Positions 53,397 through 64,000 of a stretch of 64,000 nucleotides of DNA are shown piece by piece. Under the pieces are notes generated by a model, which saw only the letters and a list, made by a program, of their open reading frames with translations, searched no databases and was not told the DNA's origin. Position numbers and translations under genes: made by a program. Source of the DNA: Bolinopsis microptera (Eukaryota; Ctenophora; Tentaculata; Lobata; Bolinopsidae); the NCBI RefSeq assembly GCF_026151205.1, contig NC_087072.1, forward strand, positions 15,724,169 through 15,788,168, read 5' to 3'. The stretch's first letter is position 1; the number at the start of each line of letters is the position of its first letter.

Positions 53397-53650
53397 TCAA
53401 ACAGTTCCCAGGTAATTTGACACTACTAAATAATTCAATATTTTAAAAACAACTTTAAAAACTTTATCAACTACTGCCCGACGTGACTCGTGTGCCACAT
53501 TGTACCAACTCTCGCTCTTCGTCCAAGCTTTTTCGTCTACTTGGCGTAGGGCGCGGTAAGATTTTATGTAATCACGCGCGTACTTATCGCGCTGTAGTAA
53601 TACGTGAACATGGTCTTGTGGCTTCCAATGACCCCTGTAATCCATGTGCG
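53397..53650 (-). CDS. possible exon or ORF of unknown type
   Basis: The frame encodes a charged, Trp/Tyr-containing stretch (HVHVLLQRDKYARDYIKSY, then EKAWTKSESWYNVAHESRR) that looks more protein-like than chance frames. An acceptor-like GGATTACAG lies just upstream at about 53644. I do not recognise the family, and the phase does not connect cleanly with the exon at 54561. Confidence 0.25.
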
Positions 53651-53736
53651 GGGCAGGAGGGTCAAGCACTCTTTTTCTGGAATGAGCCTCCTGATCCGTG
53701 TGTGGGGCAGGAGGGTCAAGCACTGTTTTTTTCAGG
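53642..53736. repeat. direct duplication of about 54 bp
   Basis: GGGGCAGGAGGGTCAAGCAC occurs twice with similar flanks. No further copies found nearby. Confidence 0.7.
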
Positions 53737-53818
53737 TTGACCCTCCTGCGCCATTATACTGCCATTGATCAATCTTCTTTAGGCAACTTCCAATCACTTT
53801 TCATCCATTATTAACGAA

Positions 53819-54016
53819 TCCTGACAAACCCCGACAAACCCCGAAAAACCCCGACACACCCCGACAAACCCCGACAAACCCTGACAAACCCCGACAAACC
53901 CCGACAAACCCTGACAAACCCCGACAAACCCTGACAAACCCCGACAAACCCCGACAAAACCCCGACGTGTCGAGGTGTGTCGTATCAAGTCGGGCCCACC
54001 GGCTACATGATGCCTT
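53819..54016. repeat. 10-bp CGACAAACCC minisatellite, array 2
   Basis: About 14 units of the same 10-mer as array 1, ending in CGACGTGTCGAGGTG, then GGCTACATGATGCC. The shared borders with array 1 point to a transposable vehicle whose two ends are each preserved in a different copy. Confidence 0.85.
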
Positions 54017-54560
54017 TATTTGTTTAAAAGATTGACTTTAAATTGAACAAAATGCGCGGAACGCGCGCGATCTTATATCATATATGCGTAGGTGTTTAAT
54101 AAGCTCTACTAGTACTAGCCTTAGAGCATAACCATGCTCTTTCCACAATGCACCAGCATGAGCAAATAACTCCTTTCGCAGGAAACTATAAACGCCCTCA
54201 CAGGCTCCCATGTTTCATGTAACCGACCCCAGGTTTTGGTTTTAGATCGGACACTCAAAACAAAGATAGAAAAGCGGTCTACACGCTTACAGGCTACCAC
54301 GTCTCGTGGGAACCCAGGATTTAGTTTTGGATCGGACAATCAAAATACCGATATAGATAAACATAAAACAATAGAGGAGCAGTCTACACCCTCACAGGCT
54401 ACCACTGACCAGGTTACAGGAGCAGGACACTGTGTAGTTCGAGATATAAACACATAAGCGATGTCCAAAGCCAAGTTTCCGCTTAGATATGACAGTACCT
54501 AGGCAACTGTCTATTAACTGTTTGGCGATCCCATTAAGCAGATTTAGAAGTAACACTCAC
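54017..54560. other. no gene recognised; imperfect internal repeat
   Basis: Two loosely similar blocks (TTTTGGTTTTAGATCGGACA near 54234 and TTTAGTTTTGGATCGGACA near 54320) suggest an old duplication of about 85 bp. Nothing else is seen. Confidence 0.45.
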
Positions 54561-57148
54561 CAGGAACACTGCACACTCCTACGAGTTGCACATAGCAGGC
54601 CATGATATCTCCTGGAAGTCCCTGTCTCTCCGTCTTCAACCCGAAGCGACGGGGTTGCACCAGGGGTGGTGATAACAGAGCTTCAAGACTCTCGAAGTCT
54701 GTAGTCGATATCTATGTTTGAAGATATCGACTACAGACTCCAAGAAAGAAGACTTCAACCCTAACCCAATTCCTAACTAAAGCATACGGTGAAATCCTAT
54801 TAACCCGTTGAAATCTTATTAACGGTAAAATCTTATTAACCCTAACGATAAATTATACCAACTTTCTTACAATATCATATCAAATGGTCGAGACAGTTTT
54901 AAAAATCTTGAAAGAGGACATCTTCACTTTCAGTTCTCTACATTGCTGATTTCTGTATACCCTCTGATAACTTTTTTCAAGAAATTTATCCCGCCTAGCT
55001 CCGATGAACTAATGAAATCGTCTGAGTATAATGACTTGATCTTTTTTGCTTTGCTGTTACGTACCTATAAAAGAATAAAATTATAATCTGAACTTTATTT
55101 CCAGGGTTAATTTGCCCTTTCGATATAGCCGACAACTAAATGTCTATTTACAAACGCAAAATTTGATCGTCTCTAATACTTCATTTCATGAAACTCCCAG
55201 GCAATATTAGTTTAGTGGTCTGGGACCACCGCGGAAGAGACAATGTCAGTGATACTGTTAAAGATCAAAGTAAGCCTTCTAAATTCGGGATAGCCTGTGG
55301 CAAGCAACGCCCGATTTTAATGCTTCTACAGACCTACAGTCCATAAGAAATTGGTTTTAAAGATTTACCTCATTCCTTCAACAATGTGATTCAGGAACAA
55401 GTTGTACCACGGAAAATCAATGTTTTTAGAGTCCGGTCCAAATTCGTAATCAAATTTCCTAGCCAAGAGCGGGAATTCCTGTAATAGATTTATACTGTTT
55501 AACAGTTATGTAATAATATTTGATCTATGTAGTACGTAATACAAAGAGAAACGAGACCGGAGATATATCCAAAATCTTCGGTCTCGTAGAAGAACATTCT
55601 ACACAAAAATCACCGAATCACATGACCCCCAATAGGCTCACGTGATACGACAGTAAACCAAATAAAGCCCCTCAAGGGTGCTGAACCTAATTATCAGGTA
55701 AGGTAATCCTAAAACTAAATAAATCACCGCAAGATTCCCAAGTCACAAGTAAACATTGCTAGACAGGTATTTAGTAAGGTAAACACATAATAGCCCTGTG
55801 ATTCCGCTGTTAAATAGCCTAGTTACACGCGTAGTAACACGTCAATATACGAGAGCACAATAACAGGTCACTTAAGGTACAGTTAGTGTTACGGCATGGT
55901 CAACGCACACATAACGGACACTCAATCCACGATAAAGGCACAGTAAAGACACGTTTAACGCCTAATATGGTTACTTAAGGAACGGACACTTAACGGTAAC
56001 CGTGCCTTTAATTAAGTGACCATCGATAGATTACCAAATTGCCCTTACCTGATATCGTCCCCTTATCAGAATCAGATGAACTTTCCTCTCGATATCCATT
56101 CTGACCTAGATTCTTCCGAAATAATGGTTCTGGCGTAGTACTCTTCTCAGAATTCATTGACTGACCTGATAAAATCAGGTCATAATTATATTATTATAAT
56201 TATATTATTATTGAAAATTATTAAATACTTTCTACTAGAGGGACCTCGACCACAAAGCCATTATTAAACCTTGGCAGTCGGCAACACTCATTCAGAGTAA
56301 GCTGCAAACCTAAGGACTAGATAGATAGGTAGCAAGAATCAGTACAAACGGAACATTATTTTGATCATTGAACACGGGCAATTCATTGTATTTTCGTTTC
56401 GTGTGTGGGACTGTGGGACATCTCTCATATCACGTCCGATGAAAGTGGACACACTACGAGACTTTGTTTGTGAGAGATTTCTCGGATTGAGTTATCGCAG
56501 TCTGATCGAAACTTTTATGCTATTGCCCGTATTCCGTAATGTTTTAACTTGTCGGGTCCATTACAAATATCTCTATTAATATTATAATAATCATACCTTT
56601 TGAGATAGACTGAAGTATTATTATATCTCTATATCCAGCTATATCGTCCACGTTAGTTTCGATTCGATCGAACTCTGAATCAGATTCGGACTCACTCGAC
56701 TCTCTTTCGGTATCCATTATTTCTTGTATCTCTTGATTCGCTAAATAAAAGTAGTTTCAGATGTTTAAAAAATCCATAACTAAAGATCGAGCTTTATTCA
56801 TCAAATTCGATCGAAATGTTAATTAGTACTGTAACATTGTAATTAATGCAGATGGCATAAAAGTAAAACGGGTAAAGAAAATTTAACGGTTTTTTAATCT
56901 ATAGTACCGCACGCTGGAAAGTATTTCCAGTGTAATTGTAGCTGCAATTCACGACCGACCTATGAATTATTATTATTCGTGCCAAAACATATAAATATAT
57001 TTGATATTAAAAATAAACTATATAAAGCGTGTTTTATTTAAACTTCAACATTTTTACTCACTCGTATTCGTAAGGAGTATTTCCTGATCTCCTTGTGAGA
57101 ATTAGAAGTAGAAGTTTCTTCGGTAGAATTCATACTCGCAGACTCCAT
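54561..57148 (-). CDS. unrecognised spliced gene, partial model (about six exons)
   Basis: Probable exons on the minus strand: 57062-57148 (ATG at 57146, Ser/Thr-rich), about 56597-56729 (acidic, ESSESESDSEFD), 56049-56165 (SSSDSDKG), 55369-55478 (EFPLLARKFDYEFGPDS, then FPWYNLFLNHIVEGM), about 54942-55053 (KAKKIKSLYSDDF, then GGINFLKKVI) and 54561-54711 (VQPRRFGLKTERQGLPGD, then ACYVQLVGVCSVP). Each has GT-AG borders, but phases do not close between 56049 and 55478, so an exon is missing or a border is wrong. The N-terminus is acidic and probably disordered; the later exons are well-folded in composition. I do not recognise the family, and no 3' end is found. A 17-bp inverted repeat (about 54699-54738) overlaps the last acceptor. 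Confidence 0.45.
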
Positions 57149-57895
57149 CTTTAACTAAAAAGTACAACTTTACAAGTAAAGCCAGTAACCACATAAATCA
57201 ACAGTCGAAAGCGGAATATTTGTGGTTGATAAAGTAATGGTGTTAACAGGGAATAATAGAAACCTGTGGTCAATTGTTAAAATACGTGACTCATAAGTTC
57301 GGAAATACAGGAATGGGTGTTTTAAAACTTCGGACGAATCTGAACTATACTATGGACAAGTTTAAGCGGATGGTCTACAAAACGAAAATTATGCTGACTG
57401 CTGACGGCATAAGTATGTGGCCCTACAGAACAAAGAAGAAAGTAGTATCAAGTATGATGTAGCATTTATAAATTCGGAAAACGTACTGTAACAATTTAAA
57501 GCAATGCGGAAGCTTTTTTATGCATTGACGTGCGACCAACATTGGTTGATCAGGCGTTGATCGCGCTTTGAAATAGTGCACAAAGAAATGATTCTAGATT
57601 GAGCTCTGGAAATCTAATTTTTGAGTGGAGCTCTTGTGGAAGAGGTATTGCAAATTAAGGCTGCCTGGTATGTGAAACTGTGGAAGAGGCTGAAAAGTGA
57701 AAAGATTGCGGAGAACATTGGTTGGTCCTAGCTGTTTTATCAAAAATTGTGTTGCGACTGTGCGCGGCGTTACTGCGCATTTACAAAATATTTGTGCAAA
57801 TATGGCAAAATCATTGATCATACGTTGTCAATGATAAATCGACGTATAAGGTCTACTTAGTTCGACTGACGGTGGGGCGCCAAATTTGTGTGCTA
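57149..57895. other. upstream flank, no gene recognised
   Basis: Could include the promoter of the gene at 54.5-57.1 kb. No motif assigned. The open frame at 57274-57462 (+) lacks support. Confidence 0.35.
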
Positions 57896-58161
57896 GTTGC
57901 AGCGCAGCCACTGTGAGAAACAACATTCAGAAGACATAGCGCTCGATTATCACAATAAGAATTACGATATAAAATTTATATTCGCCGCGCCTACCCCATA
58001 CCCATGTGCTTACGTTGCTCTATTCAGAGCCCTTGCGCTTGCAGTACCACGTGCCCGCCTTTATATTAATGATGAAATCAGCGCGCCCACAGCGGCTTGC
58101 TCTAACCAGAGCCCTTTCGCTTGCAGTAGCGCGCGACCGCCGAAGGCGGCACAGGAATTCT

Positions 58162-58259
58162 TTCTGGGCCGCGCTCAGCCTGTCATTCCGCCTAATCTCT
58201 TCTATTCCGCCTAATCTGTATATGTTTGTAAACATGATAGCCTGAGGTCCCCAGGTAAA
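58162..58259. mobile_element. miniature transposon, TTAC family, copy 4
   Basis: From TTCTGGGCCGCGC to CCCCAGGTAAA, flanked by GGAATTCT (58154-58161 and 58260-58267). It contains a small internal duplication of ATTCCGCCTAATCT. Confidence 0.75.
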
Positions 58260-58265
58260 GGAATT

Positions 58266-58350
58266 CTTAACGGGTGATACTCGTAAAATATCTGTTCCAT
58301 ATATTGTCCAACTCGGCGCGCGTCCTGGTAGGTTATAAACCTACAAAAGA
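58266..58350. mobile_element. TTAACGGG/TTGTAGG-family element next to copy 4
   Basis: Reads TTAACGGGTGATACTCG to AACCTACAA and is followed by another AAGAATTC, so one GAATTC-type site appears three times: two insertions used the same or an overlapping target. Confidence 0.7.
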
Positions 58351-58778
58351 ATTCTACTTGTGAAACAACAAACAAGCGCGTCATGCAGTACGCGTAGACA
58401 CATGGCTATGTGAACACAGCGGCGTAAAAGCACAATATGGTCGAGTGAAATGTATTTGTGAATGCTTATGCGTACTCAGTATTACTATTAATATAATATT
58501 ATAAAATACTTGAGTCTTAAATGTACGCACACGTAACCAGCTAGTAACGTGCGGGTTCACGCCACAACAAAGCTAATGAGTTAATTTTTAATATAATCTA
58601 AACAGTTCTTTTTCAGTGTTTATTAGGGAGGGACCAGTAAAATTAAATTGTTTTAGTAAAACTTTTTTGTTCAAAATTTATTTCTGACCACTAGATCAAA
58701 ATTTATTTAAAAATTATAAATTAATAAATTAGCAAGACTGTATTAATAATTTAGCAAAGAAAAATATTACATTAAACT
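58351..58778. other. no gene recognised
   Basis: AT-rich spacer between MITEs. Confidence 0.4.
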
Positions 58779-58855
58779 TTGTAGGTTTACAACCTACTAG
58801 GACGCGCGCCGAGTTGGATTCGTCGACAAGGGAACAAATATTTTACAAGTATTAC
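58779..58855. mobile_element. TTGTAGG-family element, degraded copy
   Basis: Begins TTGTAGGTTTACAACC and keeps the core GACGCGCGCCGAGTTGGA, but the right end diverges after ACAAGTATTACC. Confidence 0.6.
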
Positions 58856-59001
58856 CTTGCAGACATACGTTGCATGCCACTTTTCGCGCGCGAAGCGCGC
58901 GCCGCCGAAGGGATACGAAACATGTATCAAGTATTACCTGTTAAATGAAACTTTGTAAAAAATTTTGAATTAATAGCAAAAGTTATTTATATTATTAATA
59001 T

Positions 59002-59076
59002 GTTGGGGGAATTTGCCGCTTCGACGCGCCGTGCAAACTACCATACCATTTTTGATTCGCAATTCGCATCGCAATT
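59002..59076. mobile_element. degraded fragment of the 9-bp-TSD MITE family
   Basis: Contains TTGGGGGAATTTGCCGCTTC and GACGCGCCGTGCAAACTA, matching the left half of copies B and C. The hairpin core and the right end are lost. Confidence 0.55.
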
Positions 59077-59401
59077 AAAAAAATAAAATTTAAAATTTGT
59101 TAATCACTCACTAATTAAAACATAAATAAACCTACATTATTGCTTGTGAGGTAAAGGAAAGCAATTTTGCGAAAAAGTTTGTCTACAGTTGAACAGAATT
59201 ACTGAACACATTACTAAATTTTTAGTGTGCCTTAATTTTTTAGAATTTATAACGGACCACGGTTTCAATTCCAAATTAACATGGATTTCTTGCCAAATAG
59301 GGAAAAATAAAAATGTGGAGGGTTCAGTATTCAAACTTTGATCAAGAACTTGTGCTGATACAAAAGCTAAAGTTAACAACAGATTTAGGTTTTATAATAT
59401 A

Positions 59402-61837
59402 CTAGCAGGAACCCGTCTAACCCTAAAATGGTGTCAAGACTCAAGAGACTAAAACAATTATTACCTATTTAATTCGCGTTTTTGACACCACTTGGGGTAC
59501 CAAATTTTGGGCTTTAAAACTCCTATTTTTTGGCCAATTTTTTATTTTTTCATGCTGATTTGGAGGCCATTAAAGCATTTGACCCAGTCAAAAAAGTTTC
59601 AGTTGTATATCTTTGACGGTTTTTGCAGAAATTCGCGTTAAAGTTGATGCCGTGGTGTCAGTAAAATGGCACAGATAAATATATATATATATTATGATTG
59701 GCTACTGGGACACGTCATACACACGGTTGGATTGTTAATTCGGTTGAAGTACCTTTACATCCATTATCACCATAATCTGAACATGATTTATTAAAAATTT
59801 GCAATATCGAAAACGAAAAATCTGAATAAACTGAAAATTTTGAAAATGAAAGCTGCACTCAATTGATGGAAGGAAAAAATTTACTCATAACTAGCAAGGT
59901 AAAAACTACAAATGAACGGCAGATTTATAAATCTGCTGATAAAAATTAGATAAAAGACATGGTAACTGATAAGAGTTTGAAATTACACGTAAGCAGATAA
60001 ATTGTCTAAAATTTCTGTCTCAAATCAAGTTTATAGTGCATCATGAATTTAGGCTTGTTCGATCAAAGTTATATTAGGAGATATTAGGAAAATAGTTCGG
60101 TCGGCCGGAAGGGAGTCCAGACTGGGTGTGGTGTGGAGGCAGGATCACCGAGAGACTCGAGATGCTTGTGAGAGTAGTGTACTCATCTAACCGCCATCCA
60201 GTAGGTGCCACCGGTAGAAATACATATATTATGATTGGCTACTGGGACACGTCATACACACGGTTGGATTGTTAATTCGGTTGAAGTACCTTTACATCCA
60301 TTATCACCATAATCTGAACATGATTTATTAAAAATTTGCAATATCGAAAACGAAAAATCTGAATAAACTGAAAATTTTGAAAATGAAAGCTGCACTCAAT
60401 TGATGGAAGGAAAAAATTTACTCATAACTAGCAAGGTAAAAACTACAAATGAACGGCAGATTTATAAATCTGCTGATAAAAATTAGATAAAAGACATGGT
60501 AACTGATAAGAGTTTGAAATTACACGTAAGCAGATAAATTGTCTAAAATTTCTGTCTCAAATCAAGTTTATAGTGCATCATGAATTTAGGCTTGTTCGAT
60601 CAAAGTTATATTAGGAGATATTAGGAAAATAGTTCGGTCGGCCGGAAGGGAGTCCAGACTGGGTGTGGTGTGGAGGCAGGATCACCGAGAGACTCGAGAT
60701 GCTTGTGAGAGTAGTGTACTCATCTAACCGCCATCCAGTAGGTGCCACCGGTAGAAATACATATATTATGATTGGCTACTGGGACACGTCATACACACGG
60801 TTGGATTGTTAATTCGGTTGAAGTACCTTTACATCCATTATCACCATAATCTGAACATGATTTATTAAAAATTTGCAATATCGAAAACGAAAAATCTGAA
60901 TAAACTGAAAATTTTGAAAATGAAAGCTGCACTCAATTGATGGAAGGAAAAAATTTACTCATAACTAGCAAGGTAAAAACTACAAATGAACGGCAGATTT
61001 ATAAATCTGCTGATAAAAATTAGATAAAAGACATGGTAACTGATAAGAGTTTGAAATTACACGTAAGCAGATAAATTGTCTAAAATTTCTGTCTCAAATC
61101 AAGTTTATAGTGCATCATGAATTTAGGCTTGTTCGATCAAAGTTATATTAGGAGATATTAGGAAAATAGTTCGGTCGGCCGGAAGGGAGTCCAGACTGGG
61201 TGTGGTGTGGAGGCAGGATCACCGAGAGACTCGAGATGCTTGTGAGAGTAGTGTACTCATCTAACCGCCATCCAGTAGGTGCCACCGGTAGAAATACATA
61301 TATTATGATTGGCTACTGGGACACGTCATACACACGGTTGGATTGTTAATTCGGTTGAAGTACCTTTACATCCATTATCACCATAATCTGAACATGATTT
61401 ATTAAAAATTTGCAATATCGAAAACGAAAAATCTGAATAAACTGAAAATTTTGAAAATGAAAGCTGCACTCAATTGATGGAAGGAAAAAATTTACTCATA
61501 ACTAGCAAGGTAAAAACTACAAATGAACGGCAGATTTATAAATCTGCTGATAAAAATTAGATAAAAGACATGGTAACTGATAAGAGTTTGAAATTACACG
61601 TAAGCAGATAAATTGTCTAAAATTTCTGTCTCAAATCAAGTTTATAGTGCATCATGAATTTAGGCTTGTTCGATCAAAGTTATATTAGGAGATATTAGGA
61701 AAATAGTTCGGTCGGCCGGAAGGGAGTCCAGACTGGGTGTGGTGTGGAGGCAGGATCACCGAGAGACTCGAGATGCTTGTGAGAGTAGTATACTCATCTA
61801 TATATATATATATCGTCTCGCTTTATATATAGTAAGA
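59402..61837 (-). mobile_element. Helitron-like element, long copy with internal satellite
   Basis: Minus orientation: TC start at 61837 (TCTTACTATATATAAAGCG), CTAG end at 59402-59405, inserted between A and T. Its outer parts match the 309-bp short copy at 33602-33910, but about 2.1 kb of tandem repeats is present between them. No Rep/helicase coding. The short copy lacks the repeats, so these were either gained within the element or lost from it. Confidence 0.78.
59684..61798. repeat. 537-bp satellite, four near-identical units
   Basis: Unit starts defined by GATTGGCTACTGGGACACG at 59696, 60233, 60770 and 61307, an exact period of 537. Units are almost indistinguishable; the last ends early in a TA repeat. 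Each contains the palindrome CAGATTTATAAATCTG and no open frame of note. Confidence 0.95.
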
Positions 61838-62984
61838 TTGGAGGAGAAATGTCCCGTTCAAATCTGTGTTGAAATGAAGGGAATCGACCAATAATTAAGC
61901 TTTGTTTTGACCTTAATTAATTTTGCAGAGACAGGTTGCAGAGACGAAACTAAATTCGTCGCTCACTCTTGGGATTGATACCACAAGCGGAACTGCATCT
62001 TCCAATTACAAATTATTTAAACCGTCACTAAACCACCGAATGGTTCCTTGTAGTAGAGGCTCTTACGGGCAAAAAGACGTGTTTTCTGCTACGAGTTTAG
62101 AGACCTAACCGCTAATTGGACACAATAGTATGATGTCTAAGGATCGATGATATGTTAAGAAGTATAAATTTGGCCTTATTAGTCACGTGCTATACCAATG
62201 CGCGTTTTAAACTTTGACAGTCTATTACTCTAAGGCAAATAGAGTAATTATATTCATATTTTGTCAGCAATAAGATCACATTATTTTCTATTTAGTGTGA
62301 AAATATGAGCTAGAACGGACATAATCTCGCTGAGTTATAGCTGTTTGAAATTTATGATGAACGCGCGGGTGCCAATTGATAACAACTAAATGCTTTTGCG
62401 CGTAGTGCGCGTCGAAAATTTGGCAAAAACGCTTGCGGAGTGAAAATATTCAAACTTCGATAAAGTATATGAAGTGGGTACTTCTCGGAAAGGAAAAATT
62501 TAGGCAAACACGATGTGACTATTTTTGGGTTGATTTAATACAACTGCAAAAAATTATTCAAACTTCAAGCAAAAAAGTCAAAATTTTTACCACTTTTTTG
62601 GATTTTTACCTCAGAACAAATAGAGGGATTTGTTTTATTTTTATACAATCTTGTGCGGCTGTCTTTTAGCTATCTTTATGCAAGTTTTGCCGACATGCCA
62701 ACAAAATTAACTTGCTCAAAATATCAAAAAACATGGTTTTTTGGCCTATTTTTGGCCCAAAAATCGGTTTTTTGCGATTTTACCCCAGAACAATCAGTCC
62801 AATCATCTTGAAACCACTTTCAATCGATTCTACGGTCAAAAATACGTCTAGTAAGGTGTATCTGGGGTCCCTAACGTATCGAGCAGACAATGCCCGTAAG
62901 AGCCTCTACTATTGAAAAATACGCCATCTTCGAAAACTAATTTAGAAAAAATAGCTTACAACCGGGAGCCGACCTTATTACGTA
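61838..62984. other. no gene recognised
   Basis: AT-rich. Frames at 61923-62108 and 62433-62915 (+) have no motifs or splice support. Confidence 0.4.
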
Positions 62985-62985
62985 A

Positions 62986-63230
62986 ATGTGGCACTGTGAC
63001 ACTTGTGGCACTAACATGTGGCACTTGCGACACTCACATGTGGCACTTGCGACACTCACATGTGGCACTTGTGGCACTATCATATGTAGCATGTGGCACT
63101 TGCGGCACTCACATGTGGCACTTGTGGCACTATCATATGTAGCATGTGGCACTTGCGGCACTCACATGTGGCACTATCATATGTAGCATGTGGCACTTAC
63201 GGCACTCACATGTGGCACTTGCGGCACTTT
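62986..63230. repeat. GTGGCACTTGCGGCACT minisatellite
   Basis: Higher-order tandem array of short units (TGTGGCACTTGCGGCACTCA, with ATCATATGTAGCA interludes). More diverged units continue at 63350-63450 past a TTTAC simple repeat. Open frames across it, on both strands, are products of the repeat. Confidence 0.9.
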
Positions 63231-63315
63231 AATTTTGGTGGTAAGATATTTATATATTTCCATATAGTGATTTGATACTTTGTAGACATGTGTGATGATG
63301 TTATGTCATAATTTT

Positions 63316-63347
63316 TACTTTACTTTACTTTACTTTACTTTACTTTC
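63316..63347. repeat. (TTTAC)n simple repeat
   Basis: Six consecutive TTTAC units between the two parts of the GTGGCAC minisatellite. Confidence 0.92.
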
Positions 63348-63459
63348 ATATGCAGCATGCGACACTTGCAGCACTAAAATGCGCACTTGCGGCACTTTCA
63401 TTTGTAACATGTGGCACTTTTGGCACTAAAATGCGCACTTGCAGAACTAAATTATACCT

Positions 63460-64000
63460 TATCGGGCCTTACTTAAACGGATATAATTATGAACGGACAT
63501 TAATACGAACGCTAGAAAGCAATCAAAACCATCAAAAATCCGAATTTTTCATCTTTTTTTTACGTTTTTTGATTTAAGCAAATGATTTTTAAATCAATCG
63601 TTCATACAGTAAGCAAGAAAAGCAATCTTAAATCAGTTAACGTGTTAAAATATGTGTACATGATTATTGTCTTATATCACATATCATCTTCATCAAATGG
63701 GTTTTCGTGCATTAAAAATTCCATGCTTAAAGCATCAGTAATACCCACTTTTTGGAAACATTTTTTATCAAACTACCTCGGTCCTTTAAGTGTCAACTTT
63801 TACTAGCCATTCAGCGTTAAGTGGTTTTTATCTTAGAAAACTTTAGGTTAACCTTAACATCACGTGGATCTTTCCCAGCACTTATCTGTTTCATTATCTC
63901 CCCTAAGTTAACAAGTTTGTCATGTTGGCGGGGACTAACTCATGAACTATGTTATTTAGTGCCATAATTTTGTTGACTTTTTCCGTCAAGTGACCCTTGA
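63460..64000. other. no gene recognised
   Basis: AT-rich end of the window; nothing supported. Confidence 0.4.

Noticed and set aside
62912-63275. Overlapping open frames on both strands rich in His, Thr and Cys
   Set aside because: Produced by the GTGGCAC minisatellite; all frames lack stops because the unit does.

Overview
This is a eukaryotic, animal-type genomic window: AT-rich, with spliced genes, GT-AG introns of a few hundred to several thousand bases, extracellular-domain architectures found in animals (CUB, Kelch, PSI, laminin-EGF), non-LTR retrotransposons and many small DNA-transposon derivatives. I read it as a marine invertebrate, possibly a non-bilaterian, because a 2'-5'-oligoadenylate-synthetase (OAS) family gene is present; the sequence alone does not fix the taxon.

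Layout. 1-5.4 kb is a pile of short GC-rich miniature transposons, several nested in each other and flanked by clear target-site duplications. 6.37-7.24 kb (+) is a calmodulin-like protein with four EF-hands. 9.1-39.0 kb (-) is one attractin-family gene that I assembled from 25 exons with consistent splice phases (about 1184 aa: signal peptide, CUB, EGF, six-bladed Kelch, PSI repeats, two laminin-EGF, one TM helix, short tail). Its introns hold a 2.9 kb giant inverted repeat, several minisatellites, MITEs, a Helitron-like element and a SINE-like tRNA fragment.

The most notable content is in attractin intron 12 (21.07-31.71 kb). Two single-exon genes lie there on the same strand as the host gene. 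Both carry a complete OAS-type nucleotidyltransferase (GGS loop, D-x-D, third Asp, OAS1-C-like helical domain). The distal one (28.05-31.07 kb, 1005 aa) has two MATH/TRAF-like domains, a third uncharacterised region and a basic Ser-Pro repeat head fused to the OAS module. The proximal one (22.14-23.94 kb, 600 aa) lacks the MATH part and has instead a linker built from about four 31-residue repeats. They look like a tandem duplication with a strongly homogenised catalytic half. A MATH-OAS fusion suggests a nucleic-acid sensor or oligoadenylate synthase wired to TRAF/ubiquitin-type signalling; this is inference.

39-53 kb is transposon-dominated: three copies of a hAT-like MITE with perfect 8-bp target duplications, LINE fragments, a long LINE (esterase-type ORF1 remnant plus intact 1.1 kaa endonuclease/RT ORF2), a 1.4 kb hAT-like element carrying a 57-bp tandem array, and a truncated RT with a lost catalytic Asp. 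54.5-57.15 kb (-) contains probable exons of an unrecognised gene. 57.9-59.1 kb again holds nested MITEs, and 59.4-61.84 kb is a Helitron-like element swollen by four exact 537-bp repeats. 62-64 kb contains minisatellites and otherwise nothing recognised. Some long open frames overlapping these genes on the other strand are treated as chance.
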